Positions 1 through 7,256 of a stretch of DNA of 64,000 nucleotides are shown one piece after another. Numbering within the stretch: the stretch's first letter is position 1; each line of letters opens with the position of its first letter. Both the position numbers and the translations under genes were made by a program. The stretch is from Methylotenera_A sp040387515 (lineage in GTDB: Bacteria; Pseudomonadota; Gammaproteobacteria; Burkholderiales; Methylophilaceae). The notes beneath the pieces are model-generated. The model made no database searches. It saw only the letters and a list, made by a program, of their open reading frames with translations, and was not told the origin of the DNA. The DNA is taken from the NCBI GenBank assembly GCA_040387515.1, contig JAZKDP010000022.1, forward strand, positions 1-64,000. Direction: 5' to 3'.

Positions 1-50
1 CTACTTTTACCAGAGCGTGCTCCACCTAAAATCAGCGTTACTTTATTCAT
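1..50 (-). CDS. cobU: adenosylcobinamide kinase/guanylyltransferase, N-terminal 16 codons only
   Basis: Only the start of this leftward gene lies in the window. The visible residues begin MNKVTLILGGARSGKS, the N-terminal P-loop (GGARSGKS) typical of CobU/CobP. The bifunctional enzyme phosphorylates adenosylcobinamide and then attaches GMP, a step in assembling the nucleotide loop of cobalamin. It starts 31 bases after the stop of bluB on the same strand, so the two are probably co-transcribed; pairing with a lower-ligand synthase and B12 uptake genes supports the call. The rest of the protein is outside the window, so its completeness cannot be judged. Confidence 0.8.
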   Translation of the reverse strand, partial: MNKVTLILGGARSGKS

Positions 51-81
51 TTATTGAACCCATCTCTTGCAGACTATCGAC

Positions 82-783
82 TTATAACTCATTAGTTTGC
101 CAGCTATTTTCCATTAACATTTCATTTAAGGCTTTTTCTTTTGCCCAACCCATTTCCACTAGCATAGGTGCTTTATAAAAACTGCTTACATGCCCCAAAC
201 ATATTACCGCTATTGGTTTTGCGTCTTCTGGCATCTGTAATAATTGTGCTAGCTGAATTGGATCAAAAAGCGACACCCAGCCCATGCCTAGACCTTCTGC
301 GCGCGAGGTAAGCCACATATTTTGGATCGCACAACTCACCGATGCAATATCCATTTCAGGCATCGTGCGTCGCCCAAAAATATACTGCTCACGATTATTA
401 CAGAGCGTAGCGATTAACAACTCGCCACACTCTAAAATACCTTCAACTTTTAAGCGTAAAAATTCAGCGCTTTTGGCATCAAATCCATTATTAACAAATC
501 CAGCCGCTGTATTTTCAAACTCGCCAATTGCCTGTGATGTTTTAATCCGCTCAATATCAACTAATTGATGAATGCTTTTACGCAATTCATTATCGGTGAT
601 GCGGATAAATCGCCAAGGCTGCATTAACCCGACGCTAGGCGCGTGATGCGCAGCTTGCAGAATTTTCTGCAAAACTTCAGGCGCAACTGCTGTTGGTAGA
701 AAATGTCGCATGTCACGCCGTTCAGCAATGACTTTATAAATTGCAGCCCGCTCTTCTGAGCTATATTCGTGAGAATTAGACAT
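82..783 (-). CDS. bluB: 5,6-dimethylbenzimidazole synthase BluB
   Basis: BluB is a flavin-destructase of the nitroreductase fold that converts reduced FMN and oxygen into 5,6-dimethylbenzimidazole, the lower ligand of cobalamin. Visible family signatures are RRDMRHF near residue 22, the APSVGLMQPWRFI stretch near 48 and IFGRRTMPEMDIASV near 135. At 233 residues it has the usual BluB length. It lies between the B12 uptake gene btuM and cobU on the same strand, which favours BluB over a general nitroreductase. A terminator-like hairpin separates it from btuM, so its transcription may depend partly on read-through or on its own promoter. Confidence 0.9.
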   Translation of the reverse strand: MSNSHEYSSEERAAIYKVIAERRDMRHFLPTAVAPEVLQKILQAAHHAPSVGLMQPWRFIRITDNELRKSIHQLVDIERIKTSQAIGEFENTAAGFVNNGFDAKSAEFLRLKVEGILECGELLIATLCNNREQYIFGRRTMPEMDIASVSCAIQNMWLTSRAEGLGMGWVSLFDPIQLAQLLQMPEDAKPIAVICLGHVSSFYKAPMLVEMGWAKEKALNEMLMENSWQTNEL

Positions 784-796
784 GTTAAATGTAAAA

Positions 797-826
797 AAAG
801 CCGCTTTAAATTAAGCGACTTTTTTA
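797..826 (-). terminator. terminator-like hairpin between btuM and bluB
   Basis: On the minus strand a GTCGCTT / AAGCGGC stem with an AATTT loop is followed by a run of T, directly after the btuM stop. It has the form of an intrinsic terminator or attenuator. It falls inside what otherwise looks like one B12 operon, so it may lower bluB-cobU expression relative to btuB-btuM rather than end transcription fully. Confidence 0.6.
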
Positions 827-836
827 TTAGTCATAG

Positions 837-1424
837 TTAGACTTTTGAAACTTGAATAGACCTAACAATGCGCCAAAGTGCAACGCTTAACCAAACAAAC
901 GCAAAATACATCGCTGAGAATCCCATCCAGCTTGGTAAATATTCCCAGCCATGTTGCATGGATTCAATTAAACCTTCAGCGGGGAAACGACCAGAAAACA
1001 AATAATAGGTCTGTGTAGAAATAACAAAAGCAACAAATGTTGTGCCTAAGCTAACTAAAACATAAGACAACACGGCCGTCGATTTGGCAGCAAATACTTC
1101 TTTTTGTTTAGCTAGCCAAACTCCACCCAGCCACATCGCGCCATAAGCAGGAATCAAACCCCAATAGCCATCAGTTAAGCAAAATCCTTGCGCAGGATCA
1201 AATGCCGCTGCACCAAAATCAATCACCGTTGCCAATACAAAAAACGCAACAAACCAAGTAGCGCGTTTTAACAACAAACCGCCTAATAAAAATAATACTA
1301 GACTAGCATCTGGCAATGAAACATGCGTCAACACATGACTGCCGCGAGTTAGCAGCATAAAAAATGCAATAACAGCAGCGATAGCTATATGTTTATTTAG
1401 AAGGAATTTACTTAAACTCTGCAT
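837..1424 (-). CDS. btuM: BtuM-type vitamin B12 transporter (solitary ECF S-component-like)
   Basis: A 195-residue integral membrane protein with about six hydrophobic segments. BtuM proteins are small membrane proteins of Gram-negative bacteria related to ECF-transporter S-components; the Thiobacillus denitrificans member moves cobalamin across the inner membrane and removes cyanide from cyanocobalamin through a conserved cysteine near residue 80. Here a cysteine sits at residue 82 in the context GFCLTDGYW, which fits. I chose the ATG at 1424 because a GGAG ribosome site lies about 8 bases upstream; an in-frame start at 1448 lacks one. It follows the B12 receptor btuB under the same riboswitch. 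No ECF energizing module is visible nearby. Family recalled rather than searched, so the exact name is slightly uncertain. Confidence 0.78.
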   Translation of the reverse strand: MQSLSKFLLNKHIAIAAVIAFFMLLTRGSHVLTHVSLPDASLVLFLLGGLLLKRATWFVAFFVLATVIDFGAAAFDPAQGFCLTDGYWGLIPAYGAMWLGGVWLAKQKEVFAAKSTAVLSYVLVSLGTTFVAFVISTQTYYLFSGRFPAEGLIESMQHGWEYLPSWMGFSAMYFAFVWLSVALWRIVRSIQVSKV

Positions 1425-1513
1425 GCTAATCTCCAAACTGCATATCAATATCGCCGTATTATACAGTTAAAAACTGTGCTGGCGATAACCAATCACCAGC
1501 ACATTTCAATCAA

Positions 1514-3379
1514 CTACATAGGCTGCCAACGCACACTAATAAACAGATTTGAGCCTGGAGTATCATATGCAAACCCAGTTGTTCTCGGGTTGCCTTCAAA
1601 TGCCAACGCATAATTTTTATCAAATACGTTATTTAGGCGTGCTTGCAGTTTCCAATCTTGGTTAACTTTATAATCCGCCGTTAAGTTAAAAACGGTGTAG
1701 CCCGCAAGAGGGATATTATTTGCTGCATCGTTATAACGTTTAGATGACGTATTACTCTCTATTCCAAAACGCCAATCTGCCAATGTGTAACTTAAATTAA
1801 CTTTTGCATGCTGATTAGCACGACGTACCAGCAGATTATCTGTTGCCTCATCGCGTGGCGATTGAATATCAACACTACCTTGCAATTGCAAATTGCTCCA
1901 GTCTTGCGATGCCGCAAAAGTAACACCTTGAATTTTTGCTTTATTAACGTTAAACGGTACAAAATTAATTGAATCTAGCGCAATTAAATTTCTGATTTTA
2001 TTTTCATAAACAGTTATTGAAGCATTTGTCTTAGCTTGTTGATAACGCAAACTCGCTTCGATGTTATCAGACTTTTCTGGGTCTAAATCTGGGTTGCTAG
2101 TAGGGCCAAAGGGAGAGTCGGGAAAATACAAATCATTAAAACTAGGCGCTTTAAAAGCACTGCCATAACTTGCTGTTGCACGCCAGCTATCATTAAACTG
2201 ATACCCATAAGCCACACCACCTGTATCATTATTTCCAAATCGTGAATTATGGTCGCTTCTATAATTTAATTGCATTGTATGATTACCTAGCGTTGCTAGA
2301 TAACCAGCATAATAACCATCGTTGTTACGAGTCGCTCGGTTAAAATCTGTGGTAGATTTAACACGCTCTTCTAGCCTGTCGTACGCCAAAGTGAGTGTGC
2401 CAATAGGTAGATTCACATCATTTTGCCATGTTAATTGCTGTTGTTTTGTTCTAAATAAGCTGCGTCCAAAACTTTGAAAGCTAACAGACTCATCAACTCC
2501 TTCACCCAAACGCAATGTAGATAACCAGTTAGATAAAATCTTATTTTTACTGGTGATTGCATAACTAAGCTGAGAAATATCAGCATTATCTGAAAAATTC
2601 CTAGTTGCTGGTGGGTTAAATAAATTAAAGGCACTATCAAATCTTGTATGACCCTCACTGCTTAAAAACTGAAAGCCAAGTTCATGCCCCTCAGCAATTT
2701 TGTGTGATGCCGAGCCCGTAAAAGATAAGTTACGATAACCATCTTTATCATTCAAGTTTGGATTGTTGGTTTTTAATGCAGAAAACCCATCTGTATCTAA
2801 GCTAGAAACGCCTAGAGCAAAACTTGTATCACCAATTTCACCATGTACGCCAGCCTCTGCTGTCTTAGTATCATATGTACCATAACCTACACCCGCATAA
2901 AAATTCGGAGCACCATTGCCTTTTTTTGTAAAAATTTGAATCACACCACCAATAGCATCCTGACCATATAAGCTCGCTGCTGGCCCACGAACAATTTCAA
3001 TTTTTTCAATCAACGCAACAGGCAAATTTTCAAATGTTGTGGTACCAAGCGTTGCAGAACTCACTCTGATGCCATCAATTAATACCAACACATGATTAGT
3101 ATTAGTGCCGCGCATGAATATACCCGATGCTTTACCTGCACCCCCTGCGTTACTAATTTCAATTCCTGGTTGTTTTTGTAAAATTTCGACTAAAGTCGAT
3201 TGCCCCGCACGTTCAATTTGCTCGCGATCAATTACCGAAACATCTCGCAATGTAGTAGTTAAAGTTTCGTTAATACGGCTGGCTGATATGACAACGTCAT
3301 CCAAATTAATATTTTCAGCGGCAAAAAGTGGAGAAGTAATTGCCAAGCCGACTAAGCTGACAATAATAGACTGTTTCAT
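1514..3379 (-). CDS. btuB: TonB-dependent outer-membrane vitamin B12 receptor
   Basis: A 621-residue outer-membrane receptor that takes up cobalamin using energy from TonB-ExbBD. It has a signal peptide with likely cleavage after LFA at residue 20, a TonB box-like DDVVISASR at residues 27-35, a plug domain (the ISNAGGAGKASGIFMRG region, then VRGPAASLYGQDAIGGVI) and a long beta-barrel ending in aromatic/hydrophobic residues. The plug and barrel alone would not fix the substrate; the cobalamin riboswitch directly upstream and the btuM-bluB-cobU genes downstream make B12 the clear choice. Length matches BtuB (about 600 residues). The start is the ATG at 3379 with the signal peptide immediately after it. 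Confidence 0.93.
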   Translation of the reverse strand: MKQSIIVSLVGLAITSPLFAAENINLDDVVISASRINETLTTTLRDVSVIDREQIERAGQSTLVEILQKQPGIEISNAGGAGKASGIFMRGTNTNHVLVLIDGIRVSSATLGTTTFENLPVALIEKIEIVRGPAASLYGQDAIGGVIQIFTKKGNGAPNFYAGVGYGTYDTKTAEAGVHGEIGDTSFALGVSSLDTDGFSALKTNNPNLNDKDGYRNLSFTGSASHKIAEGHELGFQFLSSEGHTRFDSAFNLFNPPATRNFSDNADISQLSYAITSKNKILSNWLSTLRLGEGVDESVSFQSFGRSLFRTKQQQLTWQNDVNLPIGTLTLAYDRLEERVKSTTDFNRATRNNDGYYAGYLATLGNHTMQLNYRSDHNSRFGNNDTGGVAYGYQFNDSWRATASYGSAFKAPSFNDLYFPDSPFGPTSNPDLDPEKSDNIEASLRYQQAKTNASITVYENKIRNLIALDSINFVPFNVNKAKIQGVTFAASQDWSNLQLQGSVDIQSPRDEATDNLLVRRANQHAKVNLSYTLADWRFGIESNTSSKRYNDAANNIPLAGYTVFNLTADYKVNQDWKLQARLNNVFDKNYALAFEGNPRTTGFAYDTPGSNLFISVRWQPM

Positions 3380-3399
3380 TGGTGGATATCCCTGTTTAT

Positions 3400-3415
3400 C
3401 ACGCGACCCCGCGTG
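3400..3415 (-). promoter_or_regulatory. GC-rich hairpin in the btuB leader, possible expression platform
   Basis: A perfect 6-bp stem, CACGCG with CGCGTG around a 4-base loop, lies 21 bases before the btuB ATG on the minus strand. It has no following T run, so it does not look like an intrinsic terminator; its closeness to the start suggests control of ribosome access downstream of the riboswitch. This is inference from position only. Confidence 0.4.
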
Positions 3416-3544
3416 TTTTTATAATAAGGAATACCGGAAATGCTTGAAGAAATCAGAACGAAATTGCAAAAAATTAATACTAATTTTGACTGCAAATTGT
3501 GTTTTGATTACCGTCACCCCGCGGTATTTCCTAACGAGTTTGTT

Positions 3545-3716
3545 GTAGGCCGGTCTCCGGGCTTGTGAGGAATGATTTGCGCCTTCCCAAGTTAAACTTC
3601 ACTCAGTGGCTTGATTTGCAAAACTACACTCACTTACCGTTGCGGGGGCAGCATAAGCATTGTTTTTAGTTTTAAACGAATAAAACTAAACGCACTTATT
3701 TCCCAGTTTCACCTTT
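3545..3716 (-). promoter_or_regulatory. cobalamin (B12) riboswitch upstream of btuB
   Basis: Read on the minus strand the region carries the recognised cobalamin-aptamer blocks in order: GGTGAAACTGGGAA (about 3712-3699), CTGCCCCCGCAACGGTAA (about 3659-3642), GCCACTG (about 3610-3604), GGGAAGG with the facing ATTCCTC, and the closing B12-box-type segment CCCGGAGACCGGCC (about 3562-3549). Such aptamers bind adenosylcobalamin or related cobalamins and switch off the gene when it is plentiful. The leader between aptamer and ATG is about 165 bases. A TATAAT at 3764-3759 on the minus strand is a reasonable -10 box for this transcript, but no clear -35 was found. Confidence 0.95.
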
Positions 3717-3925
3717 GTTAATTGATTATTAACTTTAGGCACCTATCAACTAAGCCGAATTATATCTTTAATTTTATTCTGCCTGTTATTTATTCAATTT
3801 CGGCCTAGATACTTGGCCTAGGCACTTAAATTTTTACGCAACAAATGTGTTAAAACATATTAAATTACTTTGAATAATGAGCGTTACCTATTGACTATAA
3901 TGATTTTTTTCAATTATAGTGGGGC

Positions 3926-4165
3926 ATGGATGCAGATTTAAAAAGATTAGAAGACAAAATTAGCAAGCTTATTTCTTTGTGTGCAACATTGCGCGAAGAA
4001 AATGTTCAATTGCGCGACGATTTAAACCTAGCGCAACAAAATTCAAACACTTTAAAAAGCAATATGTTGCTAGCAAGCGAAAAGCTAGAGGTTTTGCTTG
4101 AAACAATCCCTTCTGACACTGTATCGTTAAGTACATTGCCATCTTTAGGCACAGAGCCCTTATGA
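3926..4165 (+). CDS. ZapB-like coiled-coil cell division protein (TIGR02449-type)
   Basis: A 79-residue protein that is almost entirely heptad-patterned coiled coil from about residue 3 to 60 (LKRLEDKISKLISLCATL and LREENVQLRDDLN are characteristic). Short coiled-coil proteins of this kind precede zapA in many beta- and gammaproteobacteria and resemble ZapB, which bundles with ZapA at the division ring. The stop overlaps the zapA start (ATGA at 4162), so the two are translationally coupled. The last 20 residues are a Ser/Thr/Pro tail that is not coiled coil. Naming it zapB would go beyond the sequence, so no symbol is given. Confidence 0.8.
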   Translation: MDADLKRLEDKISKLISLCATLREENVQLRDDLNLAQQNSNTLKSNMLLASEKLEVLLETIPSDTVSLSTLPSLGTEPL

Positions 4166-4467
4166 GTAATGCAAAAACCATTGATGTAAACATTATGGGG
4201 CGTGAATTTACAGTCGCCTGTAGCGATGAAGAGCGCGCTGGATTGTTGGAAGCGGTTAATTATTTAGATAAAAAAATGCACGATATTCGTGACACAGGAA
4301 AAGTGGTCGGCATCGATAGAATTGCGATAATGGCCGCGCTGAATATGTCGCACGAATTGCTGCATACCAAGACTGGCGATATTGACATCGGTGATTATAA
4401 GCGTAGGATTAGTGCCATGCAGAATCAAATTGATGAAGCGATGGCTAGCCAAACTAAATTGTTATAA
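4162..4467 (+). CDS. zapA: cell division protein ZapA
   Basis: ZapA binds FtsZ and cross-links its filaments at midcell. The 101-residue protein has the family layout: an N-terminal beta segment (KTIDVNIMGREFTVACSDEE), the helix with LLEAVNYLDKKMHDIRDTG, the IDRIAIMAALNMSHELL helix and a C-terminal coiled coil. The length is typical. It overlaps the preceding coiled-coil gene by 4 bases and is followed by a hairpin and then 6S RNA, the common zapA-ssrS order of Proteobacteria. Confidence 0.93.
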   Translation: MSNAKTIDVNIMGREFTVACSDEERAGLLEAVNYLDKKMHDIRDTGKVVGIDRIAIMAALNMSHELLHTKTGDIDIGDYKRRISAMQNQIDEAMASQTKLL

Positions 4468-4480
4468 ATAGAAACTTTTT

Positions 4481-4525
4481 AAAAATCTAGCCTCTAAAGC
4501 TAGACTGTTGTGATTAGATTTTTTA
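4481..4525 (+). terminator. nested hairpin and T-run after zapA
   Basis: An outer AAAAATCTA / TAGATTTTT pairing encloses a smaller TCTAGC / GCTAGA hairpin and ends in six T residues. It lies just after zapA and before 6S RNA and probably separates the two transcripts. Confidence 0.55.
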
Positions 4526-4574
4526 ACAGAAACCTTCATCAGTTCGTCACAAGTCAGCTTTAAAATCCAACTTG

Positions 4575-4773
4575 TTTTCTGTGGTGTTGCTTGAGTCTTA
4601 AATTCCTTGAACTAGTTTTCGTTATAGGTTTCAGCTATTCAAGTCGCGGTGTGAGCGCTCTAAATTGGGATATCTTTTAAGATACCCTTGGCGAGTGAAC
4701 CTTAAGCGCTTTAGGTTGTTACCACTTGGACCTTTTTGGTTCAGGATAACGGCTCAGGCAACACCACAGAAAA
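4575..4773 (+). ncRNA. ssrS: 6S RNA
   Basis: About 199 bases bounded by a perfect 16-bp closing stem (4575-4590 with 4758-4773; core CTGTGGTGTTGC / GCAACACCACAG). Between the ends lie further paired segments and a large internal loop, giving the rod with open bubble by which 6S RNA mimics an open promoter and binds sigma-70 RNA polymerase. The 3' arm (CTTGGACC...GGTTCAGGATAACGGCTCAGGC) resembles the 3' arm of E. coli 6S RNA, which sets the plus strand. Its place just downstream of zapA is the usual one. The 5-formyltetrahydrofolate cyclo-ligase gene that often follows is absent here. No protein-coding gene explains this stretch. Confidence 0.88.
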
Positions 4774-4784
4774 TAAGCTTTTGT

Positions 4785-4859
4785 TTTTAACGCGCCACTT
4801 CCATGTATGCTTTTGCTAGTCGCACTAGGTGTATTGCCTACGGTTAAAAGGCGTTAAAA
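4785..4859. repeat. spaced inverted repeat downstream of 6S RNA
   Basis: TTTTAACGC at 4785-4793 is complementary to GCGTTAAAA at 4851-4859, with a smaller CTAG...CTAG pairing between. The element could be a termination structure for 6S RNA precursors or a small transcript of its own. The rest of the 4774-4928 gap shows no gene. Confidence 0.35.
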
Positions 4860-4928
4860 TTCAAATCCATCATCTCAGTAAAATTATGCTGAAATATCAT
4901 GGTTTTTAATCACACAAAATTATTTTAT

Positions 4929-5288
4929 TCAGCGCAGTTCGTGATATTTCAAATCCGCTAAGCTGACAACTTCTAGACATTTCTCATGGCAAGCCTCTAA
5001 CACCACTGGTGGCGCAAAACCCGCCTCGCTGGCTTCTAACCATCGCGCTGCACAAACGCACCAACGGTCGCCCGCGACCAATCCTTCAAAGCCATATTCA
5101 GGTCTTGCTGTGCTCAGATCGTTACCAGTGGAGATTGAAAAAGCTAAAAACTCATCGGTCATTTGTGCACAAACTGTATGGCTACCTTGGTCTTCAGCGC
5201 CTGTTTCGCAACAGCCGTTACGGGTAAACCCCGTTATTGGGTCTAAACCACAGGTTTGCAGAGTTGTGCCTAGTACGTTTCTCGCCAT
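4929..5288 (-). CDS. DUF2237 family protein
   Basis: A 119-residue Cys-rich cytoplasmic protein of the DUF2237 family, whose function is unknown. Family features seen are NVLGTTLQTCGLDPITGFTR near the start, then RNGCCETGAEDQGSHTVCA, MTDEFLAFSISTGNDLSTA and GDRWCVCAARWLEA, and a C-terminal APPVVLEACHEKCLEVV. At least eight cysteines are conserved-looking, which could suggest metal binding, but this is inference. I chose the ATG at 5288 because GGAAG lies six bases upstream and because family members begin close to that point; an upstream in-frame ATG at 5327 would add 13 untypical residues. It is divergent from the EVE gene. Confidence 0.85.
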   Translation of the reverse strand: MARNVLGTTLQTCGLDPITGFTRNGCCETGAEDQGSHTVCAQMTDEFLAFSISTGNDLSTARPEYGFEGLVAGDRWCVCAARWLEASEAGFAPPVVLEACHEKCLEVVSLADLKYHELR

Positions 5289-5369
5289 GTTTCTTCCAAA
5301 TTTATGAATTTCAATTATCATACCCAAAATTAATGGTTTACGTTTTTAAATTAAGAAAGATGGATTGCA

Positions 5370-5831
5370 ATGCGTTATTGGTTAATGAAGTCGGAACCTA
5401 CAGATGTATCGATTGACGATTTGGCAGCGAAGCCGAATCAAACAGTCGATTGGTATGGTGTGCGCAGTTACCAAGCGCGTAACTTTATGCGCGATCAAAT
5501 GCAGGTTGGTGACGGTGTATTGTTTTACCACTCTAATTGCGAAACGCCTGGCATTGCAGGCATTGCAGAAGTCAGCAGTTTGGCTTATCCAGACCGTTTA
5601 CAATTTATCAAAGGCCACAAGTATTTTGACGAGAAAGCCACACAAGAAACGCCGCGCTGGTTTAATGTCGATGTAAAGTTGGTGCGAAAAACACGATTGC
5701 TCAGCCTAAAAGAATTACGCGAAACGCCTGAATTAGCCGATATGCGTATTTTGCAACGGGGGAACAGGCTATCTATTACGCCAGTAGACCCGAGAGATTG
5801 GTTGTTTATTTTGGATTTGTTAAAGATTTAG
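5370..5831 (+). CDS. EVE domain protein
   Basis: A 153-residue single-domain EVE protein (PUA-like fold). The N-terminal MRYWLMKSEPTDVSIDDL, the WYGVRSYQARNFMRDQMQ helix, the VGDGVLFYHSNC strand and the GIAGIAEVSSLAYPD segment are family hallmarks. EVE domains are thought to bind modified bases in RNA or DNA, based on similarity to YTH and PUA domains; the role of these stand-alone bacterial proteins is not settled. Length is normal and the ORF is intact. A strong bidirectional terminator follows. Confidence 0.88.
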   Translation: MRYWLMKSEPTDVSIDDLAAKPNQTVDWYGVRSYQARNFMRDQMQVGDGVLFYHSNCETPGIAGIAEVSSLAYPDRLQFIKGHKYFDEKATQETPRWFNVDVKLVRKTRLLSLKELRETPELADMRILQRGNRLSITPVDPRDWLFILDLLKI

Positions 5832-5889
5832 CCAAGTAAGATTGTGTGTTTTATTTTTAAACAAACATTAATCAAAATCTGAGCCTAAT

Positions 5890-5918
5890 TAAAAAGCCCG
5901 CAAATGCGGGCTTTTTAA
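5890..5918. terminator. bidirectional intrinsic terminator
   Basis: AAAAAGCCCGCA and TGCGGGCTTTTT form a perfect stem with T-runs on both strands. It separates the convergent EVE gene and the beta-propeller lipoprotein gene. Confidence 0.92.
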
Positions 5919-5937
5919 TGATTAAGCAAAATAAACA

Positions 5938-7077
5938 CTAAGGCTTATCTAAACTGCCCATCGCTTTAGGATAAGTCACCAAACCCCAAGGCATACCTTT
6001 TACTTCAATCTGTTTGGTTACTTCTAATTTTTCTGCATCAATCACGAAAACTGCATCCGATTTTCCGCAAGCCAATAAAATTTGTTTGTCATCAGGCGTA
6101 AAACTAAAGTGCCAGCAGCGATTACCTGTTGGGATTTCTTTAATTTTCTCGTAGGTTTTTGCATCAAATACTTGTAGCAATTTAGCCTTGTTAGTGGCAA
6201 CAAAAATACGCTCACCTTTTTTGTCATAAGCAATGCCGTAAGGTGTTTCTGCCGTATCTACGGTACGCACTAAATTATAATCTTTGTCCAACACCATAAA
6301 CTTGTTGCCATACTCTAGTGTGGCTAAAAAGGTGGTGCCATCTGGCGATATTTTAATACCACGTGGGCGGTCGCCAAGCTCATGCGTTTTAATCGTTTTA
6401 ACTAATTCGCCCGTTTCAATATTATGTACGGTCACGGTGTTATCTGCTTCGTTGGTTATCACGAGCTGTTTGCCATCAGCAGAAAATTCAATGCCTTCAG
6501 TTTCTGGTCCGCCAGTTATTTCGCGTACTTTTTCACCTTTGGTTAAATCAATCACAGCAATTTTTGCTGGAATCAACTCTTCATCATCGTCATCTTCTTC
6601 CTCTGCTTTGGCTTTTTCACCTGGTTTTGGCGGAGGTCCACCTTTTGAGCTAGGCTCAGAAGATACATAAACAAAGTTGCCACTAACACGTACAAATTCC
6701 GGGTTTTTTCCCACTTTAATTTGCTGTAACACTTCACCAGTAGCGGTATCCACCACAGAAACACTTTCATTCTCACGTGTGGCTACAATCAGTTTTTTGC
6801 CGTCATCTGTCACACCTAAACCACGTGGCGATTCGGCTTTAATATCAAACTGTTTAACCACTTGTAGCGTGGCTAAATCAATCACACTCACAGCAGCATC
6901 TTGGCTGGTTACGTAGGCCAAACCAGCTGACGACGCAGGTGCGGTATTTGCTGCTGGCTCCTCTAATTTAGCTTCTGCTTCTTGCGCTTTCTCTTTACTA
7001 CAGGCGCTAATGCCCGCAATTAAAGCGATGAGAATCAAGCTGATACGCGTTTTATCAAGGGTTGATGTTAATTTCAT
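5938..7077 (-). CDS. YVTN/YncE-type beta-propeller lipoprotein
   Basis: A 379-residue exported protein. The N-terminus is a lipoprotein signal with lipobox IAGISAC and the lipidated Cys at residue 26. The remainder is a run of about seven propeller blades with the YVTN/YncE style repeat (for example AVSVIDLATLQVVKQFDIK, VSVVDTATGEVLQQIKVG, TVTVHNIETGELVKTIKT). Between two blades, near residues 153-170, is a charged insertion rich in Pro, Lys and Glu/Asp (a KAEEEDDDDEE core). Proteins of this type are periplasmic or membrane anchored and of uncertain substrate; in methylotrophs they often accompany PQQ-dependent dehydrogenases, but no such gene is near. GGAG precedes the ATG by about 9 bases. 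Confidence 0.82.
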   Translation of the reverse strand: MKLTSTLDKTRISLILIALIAGISACSKEKAQEAEAKLEEPAANTAPASSAGLAYVTSQDAAVSVIDLATLQVVKQFDIKAESPRGLGVTDDGKKLIVATRENESVSVVDTATGEVLQQIKVGKNPEFVRVSGNFVYVSSEPSSKGGPPPKPGEKAKAEEEDDDDEELIPAKIAVIDLTKGEKVREITGGPETEGIEFSADGKQLVITNEADNTVTVHNIETGELVKTIKTHELGDRPRGIKISPDGTTFLATLEYGNKFMVLDKDYNLVRTVDTAETPYGIAYDKKGERIFVATNKAKLLQVFDAKTYEKIKEIPTGNRCWHFSFTPDDKQILLACGKSDAVFVIDAEKLEVTKQIEVKGMPWGLVTYPKAMGSLDKP

Positions 7078-7256
7078 TCAAAATCTCCAAAATTTGACTT
7101 AAAGTATGCATTACTATTTATAGCAAGCAAAAACTATACTCACTAGTATATACTTTAAAGCTCAATAAAAACAAATGCTTATTTTTATCTCAAACCAGAA
7201 TTGGCTGAATACAACCAAAGTGGTGGTGGTTGAACCAATTAAACCAGCATATATGA

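Noticed and set aside
3841..3925. Consensus promoter before the zapB-like gene
   Set aside because: TATAAT is present at 3896-3901, but no -35 box lies at 16-18 bases; the nearby TTGACT overlaps the -10.
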